Source: Candidatus Brevundimonas colombiensis (GTDB lineage Bacteria; Pseudomonadota; Alphaproteobacteria; Caulobacterales; Caulobacteraceae). Taken from it: a stretch of 64,000 nt of DNA. Made by a program: the position numbers and the translations under genes. The stretch lies in contig CP119326.1 of the NCBI GenBank assembly GCA_029202665.1, forward strand, positions 2,852,001-2,916,000. The letters are read 5' to 3'. Each line of letters opens with the position of its first letter. The stretch's first letter is position 1. Of this stretch, positions 37,188 through 45,198 are shown piece by piece. A model generated the notes under the pieces. The model had not been told where the DNA came from and searched no databases. It worked only from the letters and a program-made list of their open reading frames with translations.

Positions 37188-38015
37188 TCAGATCACGAAG
37201 TCATAGACCACGTCGGCCAGGGTATGGTCCATGGTGCGCGCCGGCTCGGCGCCGGTCGGACAGTTGACCAGACGCGCGGGCACGCCCGCCACGGTGCAGC
37301 CGGTCGGCACGGCCTTCAGCACGACCGAGCCTGACGCAACCTTGGCGTAGTCGCCGATATGGATATTGCCCAGCACCTTGGCCCCGGCGCCCAGCAGCAC
37401 GCCCTTGCCGATCTTGGGGTGACGATCGCCGCGTTCGGCGCCCGTTCCGCCCAGGGTCACGTTGTGCAGCATCGAGACGTCGTCGCCGACCACCGCCGTC
37501 TCGCCGATGACGATGCCCGTGCCGTGGTCCAGGAACAGTCCCTTGCCCAGACGCGCGCCCGGATGGATGTCCAGCTGGAACAGCTCCGAAATCCGGCTCT
37601 GGAAGTGGAAGGCCAGGGTCTCGCGCCCCTGTCCCCACAGCCAGTGCGCCACGCGCCAGGCCTGCAGCGCCTGAAAGCCTTTGAAATACAGGAAGGGCTG
37701 CAACAGGTTCCGGATCGCCGGATCGCGTTCGGCGACGGCCTGAAGGTCCGCCTCAGCCGCCTCGACCACCGCTGGATCGGCCTTGAACGCCGACAGGCAG
37801 ACCTCGCGCACCGACATGGCGCTCATCTCGCCGTCGGCCAGCTTGCGCGCGATCTGGAAGCTGAGCGCGCCCGCTAGATCGTCGTGCGACAGGATCACCG
37901 CATTCATCTGCGAGCCCAGTTGCGGCTCCTCGCGTGAGGCGGCCTCGGCCGAGGCGCGCAGCTGACGCCACACGCTGTCGATTCCGGTTTCCGCGACGAC
38001 TTCCAGCTTGGCCAT
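37188..38015 (-). CDS. cysE: Serine O-acetyltransferase
   Basis: A 275-residue enzyme making O-acetylserine from serine and acetyl-CoA, the entry to cysteine synthesis. The N-terminal helical domain is followed by a left-handed beta-helix of hexapeptide repeats with the catalytic region LDHGTGIVIGETAVVGDDVSMLHNVTLGGTG. The start at 38015 is backed by GAAGGAG six bases upstream. It pairs functionally with the transsulfuration genes at 44-47 kb. It is 20 bases downstream of the Nudix gene on the same strand. Confidence 0.95.
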   Translation of the reverse strand: MAKLEVVAETGIDSVWRQLRASAEAASREEPQLGSQMNAVILSHDDLAGALSFQIARKLADGEMSAMSVREVCLSAFKADPAVVEAAEADLQAVAERDPAIRNLLQPFLYFKGFQALQAWRVAHWLWGQGRETLAFHFQSRISELFQLDIHPGARLGKGLFLDHGTGIVIGETAVVGDDVSMLHNVTLGGTGAERGDRHPKIGKGVLLGAGAKVLGNIHIGDYAKVASGSVVLKAVPTGCTVAGVPARLVNCPTGAEPARTMDHTLADVVYDFVI

Positions 38016-38035
38016 GACCCGCTCCTTCCCGCTCA

Positions 38036-38662
38036 TCATACGCGTCCCAGCAAGGCGCGCGCCAGCGCCTCGGGCAGATCGCCGTTCTGAGCCATATGAT
38101 AGGCCTTGTAGGCCGTCGCCACCGTCAGTCCATCACGCACCGTCCCCCGCTCGATTTCGTCCAGCAGGTCCAGGAACGGCACGCGCGCCACGGCGATGAT
38201 CTCGGTCGGATCGGGCGCGGTCGGCGCCGGCGTCAGGCCCCAGGCGATCCAGGTCATGCCGATCTCGTCGGTGATGGAGTTGGACATCTCGACGCTCAAC
38301 GCGGGCGCCCAGTGTTCGGCGTGCAGCCCCGCCTCTTCGGCCAGTTCGCGCCGCACCCCGTCGAACGGGTCTTCGTCCAGCGGCGCCCCGCCCTCGGGCA
38401 TTTCCCAGGAATAGTTGGCCAGGGCGAACCGTTGCTGGCCCACCAGGGTCACGGTTCCGTCGTCGTGGACGGGCAGGACGCCGGTCCCCACATTCTTGAA
38501 CCGCACCACGGCGTAGTCGGCCTTCATCCCCGTGGGCGCCGTCGCGGGATGCCGCGTCAGGGCCATCCACGGGCTGTCGAACACCGTCTCGGTTCCGTCG
38601 CTGCGCCACGCCGGCGGCTTGGCCAGCCCTTGGGCCCATTTCGGTTCGTCGCTTTTGCGCAT
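38036..38662 (-). CDS. Nudix hydrolase
   Basis: A 208-residue protein with an intact Nudix box G-x5-E-x7-REL-AEEAGL (GGAPLDE ... RRELAEEAGL). The surrounding beta sandwich and the segment FALANYSWEMPEGG resemble ADP-ribose or ADP-sugar pyrophosphatases. Substrate not certain. It is encoded just upstream of cysE on the minus strand and is probably co-transcribed, and is divergent from the nitroreductase gene. Confidence 0.9.
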   Translation of the reverse strand: MRKSDEPKWAQGLAKPPAWRSDGTETVFDSPWMALTRHPATAPTGMKADYAVVRFKNVGTGVLPVHDDGTVTLVGQQRFALANYSWEMPEGGAPLDEDPFDGVRRELAEEAGLHAEHWAPALSVEMSNSITDEIGMTWIAWGLTPAPTAPDPTEIIAVARVPFLDLLDEIERGTVRDGLTVATAYKAYHMAQNGDLPEALARALLGRV

Positions 38663-38707
38663 GGGCCACCTATGGCGGATGAGGGGTCGAAAGCCTAGCT
38701 AGACGGC

Positions 38708-39301
38708 ATGACCGCGCTTAACGAGCCCCTCCCCCCGCCCGTTCCGTCCAAGGCCTTTCTGGACCGGCTGGCCCAGCGCCGTTCGGCGCCGGCCCAGGCC
38801 CTGACGGCCCCCGGCCCGTCGCAGGCCGAGCTGGATCACATCCTGGCCCTGGGCGCCCGCACGCCGGATCACGGCAAGCTGTTCCCCTGGCGCTTCGTGG
38901 TGCTGGGGCCGCAGTCGCGCGCCGAGATCGCGGCCCGGCTGGCGGTGCTGGTCGAACTCAGGAACGGCCCGGCCAAGGATCAGGCGGTCCTGGCCAAGCT
39001 GACCGCCGCGCCCATCACCATTCTGGTCGTGTCGACCCCCGTCCCCGACGCCAAGCCGATCTGGGAGCAGCAGTTGTCGGCCGGGGCGGTCTGCATGAAC
39101 CTGGAACACGCGGCCGGCGGCTTCGGCTACCACGCCAGCTGGATTACCGACTGGTACAGCTACGATCCGCAGGCCCTGCCGCTGTTCGGCGTCGGCGAGG
39201 GCGAAAGCGTCGCGGGCTTCATCCACATCGGCACGCTGAACGAACCGGCGCTGGAGCGTCCCCGCCCGGAGATGTCAGCCAAGGTCACACGCCTGCCGTA
39301 A
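38708..39301 (+). CDS. Nitroreductase family protein
   Basis: A 197-residue FMN-dependent oxidoreductase of the YdjA-like small nitroreductase group. The N-terminal LAQRRSAPAQALTAPGPSQAELDHILALGARTPDHGKLFPWRFVVLG holds the FMN phosphate-binding Arg and Ser; the HGKLxPWRF motif is typical of YdjA. The region QLSAGAVCMNLEHAAGGFGYHASW is the family's helical core. It reduces nitro or quinone compounds in vitro in known members; its native substrate is unknown. Confidence 0.88.
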   Translation: MTALNEPLPPPVPSKAFLDRLAQRRSAPAQALTAPGPSQAELDHILALGARTPDHGKLFPWRFVVLGPQSRAEIAARLAVLVELRNGPAKDQAVLAKLTAAPITILVVSTPVPDAKPIWEQQLSAGAVCMNLEHAAGGFGYHASWITDWYSYDPQALPLFGVGEGESVAGFIHIGTLNEPALERPRPEMSAKVTRLP

Positions 39302-39373
39302 GCCGGTGACATAAGGTCGCCCTGCGTCGGTTCGCCCTCGACCGACCCCGCCTTTCTCCCCCAAGGCCTTCGT

Positions 39374-40036
39374 ATGGATTCCCTGTTGCAAGCCGTGGGC
39401 GACTTCATCGCCCGCAACCATATGTGGGCCGGCGTTCTGCTGGGCCTGATCACCTTCTTGGAGTCGCTGGCCGTCATCGGCGCCTTCGTGCCCGCCACCG
39501 GCCTCCTGGTCGCGGCGGGCGGCCTGATCGCCGCCGGGGTGCTGGACCCCGTCAACGTCATCGTCGGCTGCGTCATCGGCGCGGTGATCGGCGACGCCGT
39601 CTCCTACTGGGCCGGGCGGCGCCTGGGGGTGCGGTTCCTGCAGCGCCCCATGTTCAAGCCGCACCGCCGCCGCATCGCCTGGACGCGCCTGTACTGCCGT
39701 CGCTACGGCGTCATGTCGATCTTCGTCGGTCGCTTCTTCGGGCCCTTGCGCGCCTTCGTGCCCCTGACGCTGGGGATGCTCAGGATGCGCCAGCGCGCCT
39801 TCCAGCTGGGCAATGTCACGTCCGGGATCGTCTGGGTCCTGGCCATGCTGGCGCCCGGCTATCTGGCCGCCCAGGGCCTGGCCCGGATGGAAATCCTCAG
39901 CGAGGCCCACGGCCCCACCCTGCTGATCGGCGCCCTGGCCGCGACCATCCTGGTCGTCGCCGTCGTCTATCGCCTGGTCAAGGCCCGCATGAGCCGCAAG
40001 TCGGCCATCATGCGCGGGGCGTTGCAGAGCCGCTGA
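39374..40036 (+). CDS. DedA family membrane protein
   Basis: A 220-residue DedA/SNARE-associated (VTT) membrane protein with several hydrophobic segments and the conserved VGRFFGPLRAFVPLTLGMLRM motif, plus GAVIGDAVSYWAGRRLG. DedA proteins take part in membrane lipid handling, probably flipping undecaprenyl phosphate or phospholipids. The start at 39374 is fitting (MDSLLQAVGDFIARNHMW). The gene end overlaps a possible small antisense gene. Confidence 0.93.
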   Translation: MDSLLQAVGDFIARNHMWAGVLLGLITFLESLAVIGAFVPATGLLVAAGGLIAAGVLDPVNVIVGCVIGAVIGDAVSYWAGRRLGVRFLQRPMFKPHRRRIAWTRLYCRRYGVMSIFVGRFFGPLRAFVPLTLGMLRMRQRAFQLGNVTSGIVWVLAMLAPGYLAAQGLARMEILSEAHGPTLLIGALAATILVVAVVYRLVKARMSRKSAIMRGALQSR

Positions 40037-40154
40037 ACGGTTCGTCTTCCGGTCGGTGCACGATCGAAACCAGCACCACCGAAATGATCATCAGCAGGAG
40101 CCCTTCACGAACAGCGATATTCTTATTGCGCCCAAATTCGTCACGAACCATCAT
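40008..40154 (-). CDS. Possible small membrane protein, antisense to the dedA end
   Basis: A 48-residue minus-strand frame from ATG at 40154: a polar N-terminus (MMVRDEFGRNKNIAVRE), a clear hydrophobic helix (GLLLMIISVVLVSIV), and a polar tail (HRPEDEPFSG...). The charge pattern is that of a genuine single-span protein. It overlaps the last 29 bases of dedA in antisense and lies 8 bases from the divergent 116-residue gene. No good ribosome site is seen, so the call is tentative. Confidence 0.4.
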   Translation of the reverse strand: MMVRDEFGRNKNIAVREGLLLMIISVVLVSIVHRPEDEPFSGSATPRA

Positions 40155-40162
40155 CTCGCGCG

Positions 40163-40513
40163 ATGACCAGACAAGATCCAGGGCTCTATTGGGTGGCGCC
40201 GTTTAGTCCAGCAGGGCTTTTCAGGCGGTTCGATCTGAAGCGACAGATCGAAAACCACTGGCGGATAGAAATCGAATGGCGCCGGGCCCGTCCAGAAGAC
40301 TGGCCCTCAAAACCCATGCGCGGCGAATTCACTCATGCCAAACACGGGGGATATGGATACGTCACTGAGCAGGGCTCCAAACTACTGTTCGTCGTCCCTC
40401 GCGGATGGGAGGAGCCGGAATGGGAGTTGGCCGAGTTTGATAGAGCCCGAAAGCAATGGCGGAACCTTGGGTATTTCGAGCCTTTGTCGCCGAACTGGAT
40501 AATGCCTGCCTAG
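40163..40513 (+). CDS. Hypothetical protein, 116 residues
   Basis: A reading frame with Trp- and charge-rich content (ENHWRIEIEWRRARPEDWPSK, then WEEPEWELAEF ... KQWRNLGYFEPLSPNW) and no signal or membrane segment. I do not recognise a family. It lies in a stretch (about 40040-40580) visibly less GC-rich than the flanks, suggesting recent acquisition. No clear ribosome site precedes the ATG at 40163, and the protein may begin slightly later. It stands between dedA and queF and shares no operon with them. Confidence 0.6.
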   Translation: MTRQDPGLYWVAPFSPAGLFRRFDLKRQIENHWRIEIEWRRARPEDWPSKPMRGEFTHAKHGGYGYVTEQGSKLLFVVPRGWEEPEWELAEFDRARKQWRNLGYFEPLSPNWIMPA

Positions 40514-40586
40514 CGACAACAGCCAATTCGAAACACTGTTTCATTCCAATACGGAAGCATCGTTCTTAGAGAACAGGCGCCGCCCC

Positions 40587-41048
40587 TCACCCCCGCCCAC
40601 GATAGGTCGGCACGCCCTGGTCGGGCAGCCACAGCCCCTCGGGCGGGGCGCCGGTCTGCCAGAAGACGTCGATGGGGATGCCGCCGCGGGGGTACCAGTA
40701 GCCGCCGATGCGCAGCCATTTCGGGGCCAGCAGGTCGGCCAGTTTGCGGCCGATGGCGACGGTGCAGTCCTCGTGGAAGGCGCCGTGGTTGCGGAAACTG
40801 GTCAGGTACAGTTTCAGGCTCTTGGACTCGACCAGCCACTCGCCCGGCGCATAGTCGATGACGATGTGGGCGAAGTCCGGCTGGCCGGTCACCGGACACA
40901 GGCTGGTGAACTCCGGCGCCGTGAACCGCGCCAGATACAGGGTGTCCGCGTGGGGGTTCGGCACCCGCTCCAGCACGGCGGTTTCCGGGCTGGTCGGGGC
41001 GGCGGTCTGGGCGCCCAGCTGGCTGAGGTTGTCGGTGTAATGGGTCAT
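40587..41048 (-). CDS. queF: NADPH-dependent preQ0 reductase QueF
   Basis: A 153-residue enzyme of the short (type I, FolE-like) class that reduces the nitrile 7-cyano-7-deazaguanine to preQ1 for queuosine in tRNA. The thioimide-forming nucleophile is Cys51 in FTSLCPVTGQPDFA with nearby Asp58, and the NADPH/QueF motif ESKSLKLYLTSFRNHGAFHED is complete. Length fits type I enzymes. Other que genes are not in the window. Confidence 0.96.
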   Translation of the reverse strand: MTHYTDNLSQLGAQTAAPTSPETAVLERVPNPHADTLYLARFTAPEFTSLCPVTGQPDFAHIVIDYAPGEWLVESKSLKLYLTSFRNHGAFHEDCTVAIGRKLADLLAPKWLRIGGYWYPRGGIPIDVFWQTGAPPEGLWLPDQGVPTYRGRG

Positions 41049-41238
41049 GAGCGGGATTTAGGCGTTTGCGGCGCACATGAAAATCCTCCCCATCGGAAGG
41101 ATGTCTTTCCCCGCCATCCTATCGGTCGCGAACTTCCCGCATCGTTTCAACACCCTGCACGGCGCCAGCGTCAATCGACCATCCCCGGCCGCAAACGGCT
41201 GTACGATAGGCGGTTTCAGATTGTTGGAGGCCCCGCGA

Positions 41239-41285
41239 ATTGCACCTTATTGCACATTGCACTGTTTTCGCCGGTGCAGTGCAAT
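41239..41285. promoter_or_regulatory. TTGCAC/GTGCAA motif cluster upstream of nitronate monooxygenase
   Basis: Within the 370-base gap 41049-41418 between divergent queF and the monooxygenase gene, ATTGCAC occurs at 41239, 41249 and 41256. The last is part of a perfect dyad ATTGCACTG-N12-CAGTGCAAT (41256-41264 and 41277-41285). Tandem CAGACGATT units follow at 41304-41321. No gene is seen in this gap. The pattern suggests an operator region for an unidentified regulator. A ribosome site (AAGGAG) stands before 41419. Confidence 0.5.
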
Positions 41286-41418
41286 TTCGCCCCGCCCGGA
41301 TTTCAGACGATTCAGACGATTGAGACGGTGTATTTCCGACCGCCGTCTGAAAACGCCCCGATTGCCTTCCCCCACGATAGCCGGTTATCCGTAGCGAAAG
41401 AAAACCAAGGAGACGCGC

Positions 41419-42351
41419 ATGGCCATTCCCGCATCGCTGCAAAAGGGCCTGACCCTGCCGGTCATTTCGGCGCCCATGTTCCTGGTCTCGGGGCCGGATC
41501 TGGTGGTGGAGGCCTGTAATGCGGGCGTCATCGGCGCCTTTCCGTCGCTGAACCAGCGCACGACCGAGGGCTATCGCGACTGGATTCACGAGATCAAGGG
41601 CCGGCTGAAGCCCGACGCCGCCGCCTTCGGGGTCAACCACATCGTCCACCCGACCAATCCCCGGCTGATGGCCGACATGATGGTGTCGGTCGAGGAGAAG
41701 GTGCCGCTGATCATCACTTCGCTGGGCGCGGTGCGTGACGTGGTGGACGCCGTGCATGGCTATGGCGGTCAGGTCTTCCACGACATCGCCAACATCCGTC
41801 ACGCGCGAAAGGCCGCAGAGGCGGGCGTCGACGGCCTGATCCTGGTCGCCAACGGCGCGGGCGGCCATGCGGGCGTCATCAATCCCTTCGCCCTGGTCAA
41901 CGAGGTCCGCAGCTTCTTCGAGGGGACCATCATCCTGTCGGGCGCGCTCTCCACGGGTCAGGACGTGGCCGCCGCCCTGATGCTGGGCGCCGACTTCGCC
42001 TATATGGGCACCCGCTTCATCAACACGAACGAGGCGATGGCCGCCCCTGCCTACAAGCAGATGATCGTCGACAGCGGGTCGACCGACATCGTCCATACGC
42101 CCGCCGTCTCGGGCATTCCGGCCAACTTCATGAGCAAGTCATTGATCGAAAACGGAATCGATCCAAAGACCCTGCCCGAACACAAGCTGGACATGGGCGA
42201 CGAGGCCAAGGCCTGGAAGACCGTCTGGTCGGCGGGCCAGGGCGCGGGCGCCATCCATGACGTCCTGCCGACCGCCGAACTGGTCGCGCGCCTGCGACAG
42301 GAGTTCACTCAGGCCACGGATCAATTCGCCATCAAGACCGGAGCACGCTAA
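41419..42351 (+). CDS. Nitronate monooxygenase (2-nitropropane dioxygenase family)
   Basis: A 310-residue TIM-barrel flavoprotein that oxidises alkyl nitronates such as propionate 3-nitronate. Features are the N-terminal LPVISAPMFLVSGPDLVVEACNAGVIGAFPSLN, the FMN-binding GAGGHAG-like segment in VANGAGGHAGVINPFAL, and the GADFAYMGTRFINTNEA motif. FMN replaces FAD in this family. Upstream repeats suggest dedicated regulation, perhaps by nitro-compound exposure; this is inferred only. Confidence 0.9.
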   Translation: MAIPASLQKGLTLPVISAPMFLVSGPDLVVEACNAGVIGAFPSLNQRTTEGYRDWIHEIKGRLKPDAAAFGVNHIVHPTNPRLMADMMVSVEEKVPLIITSLGAVRDVVDAVHGYGGQVFHDIANIRHARKAAEAGVDGLILVANGAGGHAGVINPFALVNEVRSFFEGTIILSGALSTGQDVAAALMLGADFAYMGTRFINTNEAMAAPAYKQMIVDSGSTDIVHTPAVSGIPANFMSKSLIENGIDPKTLPEHKLDMGDEAKAWKTVWSAGQGAGAIHDVLPTAELVARLRQEFTQATDQFAIKTGAR

Positions 42352-42386
42352 AGGCGCCGAACCGCATCTCGCGCGTTGGAGCCGTC

Positions 42387-43100
42387 ATGATCCGCACCGC
42401 CGTCCCCGCGTTCGTCGCCGCCGCCCTCGCCGCCGCCGCCCTGGCGACGCCCGCCCTGGCTCAATCCGCCCCGGCTCCGTCGGCTCGGGACGCCTGGTCG
42501 TTCGAACTGGGCGCCGGCACCGACAACCGCTCCAAGAACGCCTCCAAGTCGGGCGGCGACGGCTACGCCTTCGGCTCGGCGACCTGGCAGAGCGCGGACG
42601 GCCTGTTCTACGCCGGCCCCGGTTTCGAGACGATCCAGTCCGGCGGCTCGAACCTCGAGGCCGAGTTCGTCGCCGGCTATCAGCCAGAGGCCTTCGGCTA
42701 TCAGTTCGACTTCAACCTCGCCTACAAGAACCGCCTGGGCGCAGATAGCGGCTACGACCAGGACGCCTGGGAGCTGACCGGCAACGTCAGCCGCGCCATC
42801 GGCCCGGCCAGCGCCCGGCTGCAGATCCAGTATTCCCCCGACGCCGCCGGCCCGACCGACAGTTTCACCTGGGTCGAGGGCCAGATCGGCTGGGACTTCA
42901 CCCCCCGCCTGAACGGCACGGCGGCGGTGGGGCGGCGCGACCAGAAGGGCGGCCCCGACTACACCGGCTGGAACGCGGGCGTCACCTATGCCCTGACCGA
43001 CGCCCTGTCGGTGGACGTGCGCTATCACGACACCGACGCCGACACCTATGGCGAGCAGTACAAGCAGGCGCTGGTGGCCAAGGTCGCCTACGACTTCTGA
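42387..43100 (+). CDS. TorF-family putative outer-membrane porin
   Basis: A 237-residue exported protein. The signal peptide ends near TPALAQS. The mature part has the Gcw_chp/TorF pattern: alternating beta strands (WSFELGAGTDNRSKN, YAFGSATWQSADGLFYAGPGFETI, EAEFVAGYQPEAFGYQFDFNLAYKN) and a C-terminal outer-membrane signature ending KVAYDF with terminal Phe, as needed by BAM. It is 35 bases after the monooxygenase and may share its transcript. Confidence 0.85.
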   Translation: MIRTAVPAFVAAALAAAALATPALAQSAPAPSARDAWSFELGAGTDNRSKNASKSGGDGYAFGSATWQSADGLFYAGPGFETIQSGGSNLEAEFVAGYQPEAFGYQFDFNLAYKNRLGADSGYDQDAWELTGNVSRAIGPASARLQIQYSPDAAGPTDSFTWVEGQIGWDFTPRLNGTAAVGRRDQKGGPDYTGWNAGVTYALTDALSVDVRYHDTDADTYGEQYKQALVAKVAYDF

Positions 43101-43276
43101 CGCCGCCCTTGCGCGAGGACGGGGGACTTCCCATCTGGTGTCTGTCGATCTCTCTCTGCGTAACGCTGCTGCTCCCTTTGCATCTACGCACCGAGGTCCA
43201 AAAGCCGATCCCATTCAGATCCGACAGGCCGACCAGGGATCCCTCCCTGCGGTCAACGCCAGACGGAGGTCTCCAA
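43101..43276 (+). promoter_or_regulatory. Long leader of the cold-shock gene
   Basis: The 176 bases between the porin stop and the cold-shock ATG hold no gene but a good ribosome site (GGAGGT, six-base gap). Cold-shock mRNAs often have long structured leaders that respond to temperature. No specific fold is claimed here. Confidence 0.35.
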
Positions 43277-43489
43277 ATGGCTACCGGCACTGTAAAATGG
43301 TACAACCCCACCAAGGGCTACGGCTTCATCGCTCCCGATGACGGCGGCAAGGACGTCTTCGTCCATGCCTCGGCCGTCGAAACCTCGGACGTGGGTTCGC
43401 TGAACGAAGGCCAGAAGATCTCGTACGAGATCGAGCGCGACGCACGCTCGGGCAAGGAATCCGCCGGTCGCCTCAAGGCGGCGGAGTAG
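43277..43489 (+). CDS. Cold-shock protein, CspA family
   Basis: A 70-residue single-domain cold-shock protein binding single-stranded RNA and DNA. RNA-binding motifs RNP1 KGYGFI and RNP2 DVFVHASAV are complete. The start at 43277 with ribosome site GGAGGT gives the standard length; a longer frame to 43109 is leader read-through. It is followed after 51 bases by another OB-fold gene. Confidence 0.95.
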   Translation: MATGTVKWYNPTKGYGFIAPDDGGKDVFVHASAVETSDVGSLNEGQKISYEIERDARSGKESAGRLKAAE

Positions 43490-43540
43490 GACACGCTCCA
43501 GGCGTCCAATACGAACGAACCGGCCCCGACTACAGCCGGC

Positions 43541-43735
43541 ATGATCGCCTTCGACGGCGAAGTCCTAAAGCTGACGCCGCTCGGCGGACGACGGGTTCGT
43601 CTGGACAACGGCCATCTTATCACGGCCCTGCCCTCGCTGGACGATCGGACGCGCGTCTCGCGGCCGGGTGACCGTGTGACGGTGGAAATCGCCTTCAACT
43701 CGCTGAAGGGCTGGCGCCTGTCGCGCCGGCCCTGA
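43541..43735 (+). CDS. IF-1-like small OB-fold protein
   Basis: A 64-residue protein that aligns by eye with translation initiation factor IF-1: FDGEVLKLTPLGGRRVRLDNGHLI corresponds to the IF-1 stretch E-G-x-V...F-x-V-x-L-x-N-G-H, and RPGDRVTVEIAFNSLKGWRLSRR to the conserved GDxVxVE...L.KG.I..R end. The canonical middle (ISGKMR) is replaced. So it is likely a diverged paralogue, not the essential factor. It lies just after the cold-shock gene, another OB-fold RNA binder. The ribosome site is weak. Confidence 0.65.
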   Translation: MIAFDGEVLKLTPLGGRRVRLDNGHLITALPSLDDRTRVSRPGDRVTVEIAFNSLKGWRLSRRP

Positions 43736-43758
43736 CGCCTCTACATACGGATGCCCAA

Positions 43759-44013
43759 ATGACCCCGCTCGCCGACATGATTCCCGCGATGACCGACGCC
43801 GACCTGACCACCCTGCGCGCCAACGCCGCGCGTCTGGTGGAGCACGGCGCCTCGACCCAGGTCCTGGCCGCCAGCGACATCATTCCGATCATCGACGTCG
43901 AGATCGCCCGCCGCGCCGCCCTGCCCAAGCCCGCCAAGGCCCCGGTGAAGCGCGCCGCGCCCAAGAAGAAGCTGCCGCCGGTCACCGGCCACCAGACCGC
44001 CCTGCCGGGCTGA
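43759..44013 (+). CDS. Small protein with basic Lys/Pro/Ala tail
   Basis: An 84-residue frame. The N-terminal part (about 1-53) is helical with acidic character (MTDADLTTLRANAARLVEHG, then DIIPIIDVEIARRA). The C-terminal part (KPAKAPVKRAAPKKKLPP) is highly basic and disordered, the kind of tail seen in small nucleic-acid or ribosome binders. It follows the IF-1-like gene after 23 bases. Family not recognised with certainty. Confidence 0.6.
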   Translation: MTPLADMIPAMTDADLTTLRANAARLVEHGASTQVLAASDIIPIIDVEIARRAALPKPAKAPVKRAAPKKKLPPVTGHQTALPG

Positions 44014-44034
44014 GGCTGGCCTGGGCCCGATCGA

Positions 44035-45198
44035 TCAGCCCAGGGCCTGATCCAGATCGGCGATCAGGTCCTCGACGTTCTCCACGCCGACCGACAGCCG
44101 GATCAGATTGTCGGTCACGCCGCCCGCCTCGCGCACCTCTTTCGGCACCGAGGCGTGGGTCATGATGGCCGGGTGGTTGACCAGGCTTTCGACGCCGCCC
44201 AGCGACTCGGCCAAGGTGAAGACCTGCACCCGCTCCAGTACGCGCTTGGTGCGCTCCAGATCGCCGTCCAGGATCACCGTCACCATGCCGCCGAAGCCGC
44301 CGCTCATCTGGCGCGCGGCCAGATCATGCTGCGGGTGGGCGATCAGGCCGGGATAGATCACCTTGGCGATCCCGGCCCGCGTCTCCAGCCAGCGGGCGAT
44401 GGTCAGGGCGTTTTCGCAATGCGCCTTCATCCGCAGCGCCAGGGTCTTCAGGCCCCGGTTGGCCAGGAAGGCGTCGAACGGCCCCATGATCCCGCCGACC
44501 GAGTTCTGCAGGAACTTGATCCGCGTCGCCAGATCGGCGTCGCCCGTGACCAGCACCCCGCCGATGATGTCCGAATGGCCGTTCAGGTATTTGGTCGCCG
44601 AATGCATGACCACATCCGCGCCCAGGCTCAGCGGCTGCTGGCAGAAGGGGGTGGCGAAGGTGTTGTCCACGACCAGCAGCAGGCCATGCGCCTTGGCCAC
44701 CTTGGACAGGGCGGCGATATCGGCCAGCTTCATCAGCGGATTGGTGGGAGTCTCGACCCACAGCATTTTCGTCTTGGGCTTGATGGCCGCCTCGACCGCC
44801 GCGATGTCGCTCAGGTCCACATAGGCGAAGTCCAGCCCCATGGTGCGCCGACGCACCCGCTCAAACAGCCTCCACGATCCGCCGTAAAGGTCGTCGCCGG
44901 TCACGACATGATCGCCCGCGTCCAACAGCTCCAGCGCCGTCGAGGTCGCCGCCATGCCCGAGCCGAAGCCGAACCCGTGCGTCCCGCCCTCCAGATCGGC
45001 GACACAGGCCTCGAACGCCTCGCGCGTCGGGTTCTTGCCCCGCGCATACTCATACCCCTTGTTCACGCCCGGGCTTTCCTGGGCATAGGTCGAGGTGGCG
45101 TAGATCGGCGTCATCACCGCCCCCGTCGTCGGATCGGGACGCTGGCCGGCATGGATGGCGCGGGTCGAGAAACCCTGGCTGTTTTTCTTGTCAGTCAT
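44035..45198 (-). CDS. Cystathionine gamma-synthase/gamma-lyase family enzyme
   Basis: A 387-residue PLP enzyme of the Cys/Met metabolism family. PLP-lysine is Lys203 in HSATKYLNGHSD. The N-terminal FSTRAIHAGQRPDPTTGAVMTPIYATSTYAQ and the YARGKNPTRE motif are typical. Gene context with cystathionine beta-synthase suggests gamma-lyase activity (cystathionine to cysteine), but synthase activity is not excluded by sequence alone. The start at 45198 overlaps the stop of the DUF2442 gene by one base, so it is the last gene of a four-gene operon. Confidence 0.9.
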   Translation of the reverse strand: MTDKKNSQGFSTRAIHAGQRPDPTTGAVMTPIYATSTYAQESPGVNKGYEYARGKNPTREAFEACVADLEGGTHGFGFGSGMAATSTALELLDAGDHVVTGDDLYGGSWRLFERVRRRTMGLDFAYVDLSDIAAVEAAIKPKTKMLWVETPTNPLMKLADIAALSKVAKAHGLLLVVDNTFATPFCQQPLSLGADVVMHSATKYLNGHSDIIGGVLVTGDADLATRIKFLQNSVGGIMGPFDAFLANRGLKTLALRMKAHCENALTIARWLETRAGIAKVIYPGLIAHPQHDLAARQMSGGFGGMVTVILDGDLERTKRVLERVQVFTLAESLGGVESLVNHPAIMTHASVPKEVREAGGVTDNLIRLSVGVENVEDLIADLDQALG

